Of a DNA stretch of 64,000 nt, positions 54,512-64,000 are shown piece after piece (within the stretch, counting starts at the first letter, position 1; each line of letters opens with the position of its first letter). The translations under genes and the position numbers were made by a program. Origin of the DNA: Arctopsyche grandis (taxonomy: Eukaryota > Arthropoda > Insecta > Trichoptera > Hydropsychidae); NCBI RefSeq assembly GCF_051622035.1, contig NC_135355.1, positions 26,955,486 to 27,019,485 of the forward strand, given 5' to 3'. The notes below the pieces were generated by a model that made no database searches, was not told the DNA's origin, and worked only from the letters and a program-made list of their open reading frames with translations.

Positions 54512-57500
54512 ACCCGGTAACATATCGATGTAATTTTATTTATGAATCCATAACTCAATTCCTTTTTCCAACACGCACAACATACATCAACGTTTTTATG
54601 TAATGACATAATTTGAATTATAGAGGTTTTGATGAGGAACACATAAAATACAAAGACAATATATTTGGAGAAATAGAATAAAATACAAATCCTGGCCGCT
54701 CACTATCCATCGCAGTGTAGCAAGTGTTAGCTACATAAATTAAATGATACTAAATAATAAATAAAAACACAGGTATAATTTAAAGGCTTTTTATTTGTAA
54801 TTTGGCTTAAGCCCCCCTACCTTACATGGAATATAATTCTTACTATATTTAACATTCATGAATAGATGAACAGATTTTAAACATGCACCATTCTGAATAA
54901 CTGGTCTAATCTAAAGTTTGAATTATTTTATTTTGCACTTCAAGTATAATTGATATATTGACTAAACCAGTAGTTAGCAATATCAAATCTGAGCAAGACT
55001 AAATATATTCTTATATTAAAAATAAAAAACAATCATGTGGAAGTTCAGGTCTTCAGAATGGCACTCGTGAATATAGTAAATAAGAAATTTATTCCAAATC
55101 CAAGCAAAAGCTGGTAATATAACAACAATAACAATCTTTGACCATTTTTTTTCATTTTATATCATAGCAAAATGACAAAAAGAGTAAATTATAATACAAC
55201 ATTGACTAACGAATGCTGTAGGCCAAAATATATAAACAACATATATATTTTGGTCAAATATATAAAATAATCTATATACAAAAAAGAACAAGATATTATT
55301 TTAATTATAAATGAGACATCGTTTATTAAATAAAATATGAAAATATACATCATTTACATTAATTATTGAAACAAACGGATCGAAAATGTTTCACAATAAT
55401 CATACGCGAAATTGAAGCGGCAACACTTCAAATTCCAAAATATTATCGTTAATTTCATTTTTTTTATTTATTAAATATTGTTATAACGGTAAGGAATGCA
55501 AATCGAATACATAAACGTGAATTATATAACTAATGCTGTTAAAATTTCACAAAAATTAATAGTAAGTAGAGGGTGATACTTTTTTTATGCAAAAAAAACC
55601 ACTGATTCTCAATACGCATCCAAATCTAACAAACTAAATCAACAACCAACCATGCGAGACATGTCCACTGCCCTGAAGAAATTTAAACTAAGATTATTAC
55701 CCTAAAGCTAACAAAGCCTACATTCAGAGATTGTATATATAATATATATATGTATGTATTTAATATTACAAATTTTAAAAATTTATTCTACCACATAGAT
55801 TTATTAATTTTCGATAATTTTTATTGCTTTAAGGTTCTTAAAAATTCAAAAAATAATACCAATTCTAGCGATCGTTGATTTTCTAAGGCCCTATGTTAAG
55901 TTGAAAAAATATCACCCTCCGCAAATGGTAATAAAATGAAAACATAATATTTTATATAAATGTGTTTGTTTGTTCACATTTTATTGAAACGCGTTCACAC
56001 ACCCATCGAATTGGCATTAAATCCTATGAAGATCCACACACACGTAAATCTCGGATTCCGTGCTATGCCGGCTCACAATAATCGTTTAACAATTAAATTT
56101 CACAGTACAAAAAAAAAGACTAGAGGAAAAGCAAAACACATAATGCCTATACTGTTAGTTTCACAAATATATTTAACATGATGTACCTTACAAAATTCTA
56201 ACATTACTTTATCAATACTAAAATTACAATATGTATATATGTAATAACCTTGATATTCCAAAGATTAACATGACATTAATAATTAATTTGCTCTAACACA
56301 ACGAAATGTGATAAACAATATTTTTCAAGAGATCGATTTCTTTTCCGTCATACGAATTCCAACTCACAACAGGTTGCGTCGATAATTATACAAAAATTCT
56401 CATAGAAAACCTACAGAATTTCAATAAACAAGTCTCTGCACACATATTTGAGCAAATACTTGGCTTCAACGTGTAGCCGATGTCGTTTGATCAAATGAAA
56501 CTTAGCATGTATCGTATTCGATAATAAAAATAACAATGGAAACATGACTTCCGCAAACAAAATGAAAAAGTATCACTACATTTCGCCAAAAATATACACA
56601 TCAAAATTTAAATTTATATGGCAAATTCAATCGAACGTGAAAGTACATAGTTGACTTTTCAAATGATTGTATTTCTTTCCAATTCAAGGTCTTCAAAACA
56701 GTAAAAGTCGAGTGTAAGTGCATAATTTCAGGCAGGGATCAGAAGACCTCTCCGAACTGATAAGCAAAAGTAGCACGTCCTACCGAGTGATTCAACTTAC
56801 AATGAATACAAATCAGAGAGATCGTTTAGATTTCACGTTAAACAACATAAACGGACCAAAGTTATACAATCACACCGAGGAGTAGTCACGAAAGAGAAAA
56901 AAACGGAACAACAATCTACATAGAAACATCAATTTTGTAGATACATAGCAGTAAATTGGCACATCGATTGTAAACAGCGAAGAAATAAAGAGGACGAGGG
57001 TCAGATTTCTATTGCGAGGATTCTTAGATTTCAAAGTGGCATATTATACGCATTCGGCTTAAAAAACTTTCAACTGTGAGGTTACACAAATAGATAATGC
57101 AAAATCAGGCGAAAACACTATGCGCAAGTGGAACAAAGTGTCACTAGTTTTAATAGCGACGATATTTTTATATATTAATTGATTAATTTAGTGTTCAACA
57201 TACACACTACTAGTTATCATATAAGCTGTGGCATGCAGCAACAACTTTTTAAAAAGACGACACCGAGAAAATTAAATCACAGAATATTTGTCACGTACAA
57301 TATATCAAAATTTTAACACAACTTCTCAAACTCCATAAGCTGGGCCAAAGTTTTTGAATACCCTTGTTTGTATTTATGCCAAGATTTTATAACATTTACA
57401 ATATCACTGTCCAAAGAATTTGCATATGGAATCGAGTTTGAGAAACGATTTTTAAAACTAGATTTTTTTTAGAATTCATGTACCAACTATCAGCGTTTTA

Positions 57501-57812
57501 CCAATATAATCAAAGAATGCCGAATCCTGTAAATTCTATGCTAAATAGAGAGAGAGAGAGAGAGGTGGGAGACGGGAGTAAGGGGGTAAGAAAAATTGTA
57601 ATAAAGTTTTCGATCCACATTAAAATTCATCGGAACTTGGAAAAGTGAAAAATATGTGCTAAGATATTGTTGAATGTATTTCAAAATACGTAGTGTGCTC
57701 GTTGATTTCAAATTTAATAATAAAAAAAAAATAGTTCAGATTCGTTAAAAAGGAATTTTTTATGTGACCTAACACATTAATTGCACATGAATTGAAATTG
57801 GAAAAAGGGTAA
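54512..57812 (-). other. Interval between convergent PSMB3 and PIP4K; probable long PIP4K 3' UTR
   Basis: About 3.3 kb of AT-rich sequence without any recognisable SINE, MITE, Helitron or LTR, in contrast to the rest of the window. That is consistent with transcribed 3' UTR. A minus-strand AATAAA (TTTATT at 54790-54795) could be the distal poly(A) signal. A (GA)n run lies at 57549-57562. The longest frames show no family features. Confidence 0.4.
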
Positions 57813-60800
57813 TCAATAATTATTCCTCTCTATGGCTTTGGTCATGAACTCGATGAACCGCTTACCATATTGCTCCGGATCGCAAGTAGATATTCCATCT
57901 ACATTACTTCCATATTTTACAGTCTTCGCAGCTTTAGCAGCCTGAAAGTAAATGACAAAAAAAAATAACACACGTTACTAACTACAATTATGTCGGCACA
58001 CATACCGATAATGAATATGAAAACGGTGAGAAATTTAAAAGCCAATAATCCATTTCAGATGTCATACATTTTATCTACATACAAAACAGCAGTGTGTATA
58101 AACAGACCCAATATGCAACTGTTAAACATAATTCAATAAAATAAATAAACATGCTTGAAGGGGAAAATCTATTATAGAAATGATACAGCTAAATATGAAA
58201 ATATGATTTATTGATGGAGTGACCTACATGCAGTTTTTTTAAATGCTCGCAAGTCAAGGCTCAATAAGCCTTATATTATGAAACAACAACTAGTAACTAA
58301 TACTGAGGATTTAAACCAGTCAAAAATCAGATTATATACAGTCAGGCCATGATACGCATTTCGACATTGTCTTTCTCCGACCATCTATTCGGCAATCACA
58401 AGTCATAAAAGCGAATGAGATGCAACTAACACTGCTTGTTTAATGTGTAAGCGACTATGTAGGTACAATCAACATTCACATATCGATCAGCTGAAACTAT
58501 CTCGGCGTTAAATCATCATTAATCTTTACCCATTGAAAGACCATCATGCACAAAAGAATGACCTTCACTGCCAATACACTTTATATACATATTCTATGCA
58601 GTTAAAAAGAGACGTTGGTATTCAAAAACCAAGTTTAAAATTTAACGTTCACATTTTGTTCATTGACTTACAGAACAGTTGATTTTTTCCCCCAAATATC
58701 GAAGTTAAAATGAAAAATATGGTTTGTTTATGTCCCAAATCAGATAAATCATATACCTTCTTAGTTCTTATTAGGAACTAAGAGTTTTGAATTTTTTATT
58801 TTTAATATTTGCTAATTACAAAAGTGACTCAGAGTTCAAAGTATTTCTCTTTCAATATGATAACGTACATAGATATGTAAAAATTCCTTGAAATTAGTGC
58901 GTCATACATATCTCTAATTTTGTACATAAGAACAGGAAGGATAAAGGTCAAAATGTAATAGTTTAAGCCATTCGTAGAAGCATATCGACTATGTCAACCC
59001 ACCACGATCAAAATATCTTAAATAGTCGTACTTCCACCTCAAACATCGCCATGAAACATTACGCATGGTAGTGAATATGTATGCGTGAGCAAAAATACAC
59101 ATGCCGTGCACGCGTGAATAAATTTTAAACTCTTATTCAACCTTTGCAATCCACACTGAACCTATCGGAATTTGCATTATCTGCTGCTCGAATAGCCCCT
59201 AGAATAATCAAAATTTTATCCTGACAATCCCCACTTTATGACTTCGAAAAATTAAATATGAATTTAATTATTGAACAGTAAAGAAAAATAAATGATTAGT
59301 CAATAGACAAAAAGTGGAAAGGCTCAAGTAGCAATAGGAAGGATAACTACTGGATAATAAATCTTTAACGCATATTAAACTCAATCAAGACAGGTTAAGT
59401 GTACAGGGAGATAGATGACTCATGAGTCAGTCAATGGTAAAAAAAATCGGTATCTCACCTGTTTTTTTACTCCATAATGGGTTAAAACGTCTATGAGAGC
59501 AATAAAATAAATTTCCTTGAGAATTGCACCTAAAATAAACAAATTTCATTTGAAAATATGCAATCGGCAAATAACTTTTAAATGTTTGATCGATCACACA
59601 CCTTCTTGACTTGGAATGGCATAAATGTCGATCTCTGGAATTATACCGTCATATTGTAATGAAGATTCTCGCATGAGACCACGTGGACTATCGGGCGGAG
59701 TATTCCAACCACTTCTGCAAAATAATTAGATCATACAAATTAGAAATGTGTATCAGCCCACAAAGAAATTTACACGTTGGACTTCATGATTACCTGTCGG
59801 CCGCATGTCTATTATCTAAACCTGAACCACTCTCGGAGTCCTCTCCACTATCCAAACCGTTATTGTCTGAATCTGCGGACTCGCCTTGCGCAATTTTGTT
59901 GGCATTTTCGATTTCCGCACGGGCGCAATCGTGAATGCCCAATAATAAAGAGTAGTCCATCAAATGCAATTTTGTTAGAAACTGTAAATTGAAATGACAT
60001 TGAAAATAAATGCAGCTTTATTGCGACGATTTTGTCATTATTTCCCATTCTTACATCTACATCAGCGGTCAAAGTTTCTAGTAATTTCTCCTTGGCAGAT
60101 TCGCCCATATCAATTTTTATATTTTGCTTAATAAAATCATTGTCTTTTAATGTTGGCAAGTCCTTTTCCAATTCTTTTTCAGACGCCTCCCTATCAACTG
60201 TAGATCCTTTTAAATCAAATTTCCTAGAAAAAATACACCAATCAGAAAAATTTTAATAGATTGTCTGTAAGTAATGCAAAAAAATGGATTTAAAACCACA
60301 CGAGTCATGTTGACTTTTTAAATTAAATATTCAATAAAAAAGACTTCTTTTATGTGTGGACATACAAAAAAATGATTCATAAAATTGTGGTTCAAATCCT
60401 TTTTTGTAGAAATACACAAACAAATGGATACGTATAGTAAATCTACAATACCTATGGATGGTGAGATGGTTGGAGAAAACATTTCTCATTGCGACAAGAT
60501 AGTGCTCAATACCATCAACCGTTAACCGATATAGACCAAGATATTGTGGAAGAAGTGTCTTGCCATGTCTTTCGACAATATACTGAAACATTTGCCACAA
60601 ATTATTGACAAAATATTTTTAAAACGCTTAAAACTTATTTAAAGAATGAATTTATTTATAAGTACAGGATGATAATGCTTCAAGAAAGAGTGCATGCGTT
60701 CAACTTCTTCAGACGTAAGAGTTTTGATAATAAACAATCTATCATAGCTCTGGTAAAATTTTGCTCCGGATTTTCCGGACGAATCGTCGGGAATTGGTTG

Positions 60801-63290
60801 AGATCTGAAAATCAAAACCGAATTTATATGTATTAAAAATATATTGCTAATTTATTTTTACAAATTTCTAATTCATCATATAATATAGTATGTATGTTAC
60901 CGTCAAAGTGTATTACAAGTTGTGATATAATTTACCTGGCGTTTTATACAATTCATAATCGTATACAAAATAACTATTAGATATGTTTCTACAGGCGAAA
61001 ATACAGTTTCAATATTGGTCCTCGCCAGATATTATATATTAGCTTTGACAGTCCAGATTTTTTTACACAATGCATTAAGATTCAACAATACGTTAATATT
61101 ACTTACTATTATGAATTGTGGAAAAGAGTTTCATATTACGATAGCCCTGAGAATGTACTCAAAACAAAATTATCACTTTCCGACATAAAATACTAGTCAA
61201 GTAACCTTTTTCACGAAAAGCAGTTCTGTGAAAAAAATACATAAAATTCAGATCGTATTGAAAGCCTTATGTTCTGTGAATCATATTCAAAAAGTGAATG
61301 AACGAAACGGAATACAACGAAGAATCGAATACATATTGACTGATTCTGACCAGTCAGATTGTAAATCCATTGTCATATGAAATAACTTCGTGGGATAAAT
61401 GAAACACATATTTAAACTGGTTCGGTGATTATTGTCCACAAAGCGCTCGCCGAAAAGTCCGTCATACTAACGATAACTATCATATTAGCGAGAACTCAAA
61501 TATTCGCGATTTTCATGGCAATAATTGTCTTTTGGGCAATCGTAATGTACGTAATAATCCAATTACCATTTTAACTAGTCAAAATATGTCACAACTAGTA
61601 AATAAACTTTGACTAACACATAAACAAATAAAATCGCAACGATTACGGAAGTTGAGATTGGATTTTTAATTCTGATCGACAAAGAAACTGAATAAAATAC
61701 AACCTTTGCAAAAGAATGGTGTAATGATTCCGAGTTTTTTGAATGTTCGTTATTTAATACAAATCAACAAGACACATAAATACTAATAAATTGCAATTTA
61801 TGATGAAAGAAAACCATTTTAAAGCAAAAACATGAAAAAAATCAAACAAGGTTGAAATAACACAAGCAATGAGCCAAAAGATTTCAGACAAATGGAAGAC
61901 ATGACAAACTCGACAAATAATTAAATACTTTATTAATAAATAAATAAAAAAAAGCACAGAAGAATGTGTATAATGATCTCACTCTGAAATTCAAAAACAA
62001 CATTTTCGATGAAATCATCTTATCAAATCCTTTCAAAATATTGTTACATTCTACTGTAATACTTCATATATTGTGAATAAGATTTGTAGTTCGAAAATAT
62101 GGAGAAACTTACATTTAAAAAAATAATTGACTCATTTTACCTCGACATTATGTATATCTTTCAAATTTTCTTCTATCTATATATGACGCAAGTTGAACCA
62201 AAATTCTTTTATTCCTTTACTTACACAACTTTCCATCTATACATCAATCATATACCATTTCATTTTGTTTCAATCAAGTTTTATGTATAACTCATTACAG
62301 CACACACACTTTGGAAGTCACCTGAATTGTTAATATTTTGCGAAGTTGTTTTATAGGCATTAGCGCAACACAGGAAATAAGGTGAGTGTCAAATTTGATG
62401 TGTAAATCTGAATTAATAAGTTTTTAAAGTGGACATGACTGAAAAATTATATGCCATTAGGTGATATTGTTACTTGGATCAAACAATTGAAACATGACAA
62501 AGCAATTTGTCAATAGTCAAAATTGGGGGGGGGGAGGGACATGCAAAGACAGTTGACCTTAATCTTTTGATAGAAAGACTTCTCCTGACAAACGAGGTGG
62601 CATCGGAGAAAATACTGTCGTGCGTTTCGTGTAACTCTTTACGAGGCTGTTTCGGATCGTTCGATAACACAGGAACAGTTTGCGACCTCTTTATATTATG
62701 TTTCTTCAACAGACGAGGTAATAGATAGTTAGCGGGATTCGCAAACCTATATGTTGAAAAAATAAAATCAAAAATCATCGGTGCAGTGCACTCTCGAAGT
62801 CACTTTTCAGACAAAAACATGAAATTCTACAAGCAATATAATAAAATAAAAACGAGCGTCATTTTAAATGAAAAAAAAAAGGAACATCATTCATCAGAGC
62901 ACACTAGTCATCGAAGTAAATAAATGTCATCGAAGATCCACTCAGTACCCAAAAATATCTTCAATATGGCAATATTCGAATAGTCCTTAAATACATGAAG
63001 CTTACCTGGTCATCGATTCTTTAAAATCCAAATCATCGATTCCGAACCGTTCCCTTAAATTTCGGAAGACTAATGGACAATATTCTTTAATTTTGAAATG
63101 AGACGGCATGTTCTCCCTAGAAAAGAAATTTGAAGTCAATTTTTAGCAATTAAAATTAAATTTTTTATGCATTGCCAAATTACAATACTTACTTATTAAA
63201 AAGATGATTGTCAACTTTCAATTTAGAAAACGCCCTAAAATCATCAGGTAAAAGCATCACAGGAATGGTAACATGACTCAATTCATTTAT
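57813..63290 (-). CDS. PIP4K: Phosphatidylinositol 5-phosphate 4-kinase (type II PIP kinase), 5' exon(s) beyond the window
   Basis: Phosphorylates PI5P at the 4-OH to give PI(4,5)P2 in phosphoinositide signalling. Minus-strand exons: 63193-63290, 63006-63116, 60666-60804, 60452-60582, 60055-60223, 59794-59981, 59602-59714, 59459-59529 and 57813-57941. All are GT-AG and in frame, giving 382 residues from INELSHV to ERNNY. Landmarks in order: [46 protein letters not shown] (nucleotide-binding/catalytic DLKGS), [12 protein letters not shown] (catalytic MDYSLL), an acidic Ser-rich insert, [26 protein letters not shown] and the type II activation segment [19 protein letters not shown]. The missing N-terminal 30-45 residues lie right of 64000. 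An optional in-frame exon may lie at 62558-62746. Confidence 0.96.
61429..61567. mobile_element. GGTTCGGTGATTA-family MITE, copy 5, in a PIP4K intron
   Basis: Starts GGTTCGGTGATTATTGTCCA and ends TAATAATCCAATTACC. Flanks TTTAAACT/TTTTAACT suggest an 8-bp TSD with one mismatch. The interior CGCGATTTTCATGGCAATAA is as in copies 1 and 3. Confidence 0.7.
62558..62746 (-). CDS. Candidate PIP4K cassette exon (63 codons)
   Basis: Bounded by AACATATAG (acceptor) and AAG|GTCAAC (donor, weak at position +3). It is 189 bp, divisible by three, and phase-compatible with both flanking constitutive exons: ...MTR is followed either by SQP or by [10 protein letters not shown]...RRSLSIKRL then RSQP. It is free of stops. 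The translation is basic and Ser-rich with an RRSLSI kinase-site-like motif. No counterpart is known to me in other PIP4Ks, so this could be a species- or order-specific exon or chance. Confidence 0.35.
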
Positions 63291-63520
63291 CTAAGAAAAA
63301 AATAATAGATTTATTAAATTCAATACAAAAACAATATCATACGTTAGTCTTATTCTTAACATAGACTTCAAATTTGCATATGCATGCAAAATATTTTAAT
63401 AATCACGTGAAATATTATAGTATGCGAATATGAAATGTGTAGTAGTGTCAATTATGTGGGTTAATTGGGGCAATGGCGTACATGAATAATTCAAATAAAA
63501 CTTGAATCTTCACGACCTAC

Positions 63521-63615
63521 CAGTTGACAGTTTATTTTAATACTGCTGTCATTCAGATTCAATTTATTTGCAAATTGAATTCCTTCAAGTATCAATTTTG
63601 ACATATCAGGATAGT
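63521..63615 (-). CDS. Candidate alternative 5' exon of PIP4K (31 codons plus 2 nt)
   Basis: Flanked by TATATTTAG (acceptor) and CTG|GTAGGT (strong donor). Open in the frame that would join in phase to the INELSHV exon at 63290. The translation YPDMSKLILEGIQFANKLNL continues to INCQL and does not resemble the expected PIP4K N-terminal sequence (…MWGVNHS before INEL). It may be an alternative exon, part of another gene, or chance. Confidence 0.2.
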
Positions 63616-64000
63616 CTAAATATAAAACGAAAAAGAAAATATTCAATACTGAGTGTCAGTGAACTTGGAATTGAATTAACGAAATTGATTGATAAGCACA
63701 GATACGAAGGCAAAGTGATTGATACGTTTATTGATATATGAACATATGTATGTTTACTTTAATTTATAAGTATTATATTATTTGATGAATTGTATAATTG
63801 AAATGGTTATTTCGGAAGCACATGACACATTTAATCATTCATTTCAAGGGATTTGCAATACATTTTCATGAATTCTGATAGCCGACACTATGCTTATTTG
63901 ATTAAACGTTCCAGAGTGGACATATTAGATAGATAAAATGCCCGATATAATCTTGTGTAAACATGCAATTTTTTGAAATTAAATCAAATCAAATAAACCA

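Noticed and set aside
57549-57562. (GA)n run as a GAGA-factor promoter element
   Set aside because: A short microsatellite in a probable 3' UTR; no promoter context.

Overview
The window is eukaryotic nuclear DNA from an insect. Four conserved genes have spliced or intact reading frames that read like insect orthologues. The intergenic DNA is AT-rich, studded with ACATACATATGTATGTA-type microsatellites, and loaded with Helitrons, hAT/MULE-type MITEs, tRNA-derived SINEs, solo LTRs and broken non-LTR retrotransposons. I cannot fix the insect order from this sequence alone.

Layout. Positions 1-41.8 kb hold no gene I can recognise. This is intergenic or deep-intronic DNA made of unique AT-rich sequence and nested transposable elements. 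Its most striking part is 28.5-31.3 kb, where two complete Helitron-like elements lie head to tail, separated by one T. Each carries three stacked tandem arrays: a TTGTATAT 8-mer, a TTTTTTCAT/G pyrimidine array, and an extremely GC-rich minisatellite of about 68 bp whose units contain perfect hairpins.

Positions 41.9-64 kb are gene-bearing: mRpS30/mL65 (mitochondrial ribosome, minus strand, 41927-44593, six exons), eIF2-beta (plus strand, 47834-48880, uninterrupted GC-rich CDS), proteasome subunit beta-3 (plus strand, four exons visible at 53637-54459) and phosphatidylinositol-5-phosphate 4-kinase (minus strand, 57813-63290, first coding exon(s) beyond the right edge). These are unrelated housekeeping genes with no operon-like logic. 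PSMB3 and PIP4K converge across about 3.3 kb of transposon-poor AT-rich DNA that probably includes a long PIP4K 3' UTR.

Transposable element history is unusually readable because many target-site duplications (TSDs) are intact. A 133-bp hAT MITE sits inside a SINE. A MULE-like MITE with a 9-bp TSD sits inside a solo LTR with a 4-bp TSD. A related solo LTR sits inside a hAT element. A LINE relic sits inside another hAT element.

The most interesting leads are the tandem Helitron/GC-minisatellite structure, a phase-compatible 63-codon candidate cassette exon in PIP4K, a perfect inverted repeat of about 103 bp around a (TA)n core (biology or assembly artefact), and several MITE families that appear uncharacterised. 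All family calls come from reading motifs and termini by eye; no database search was run.
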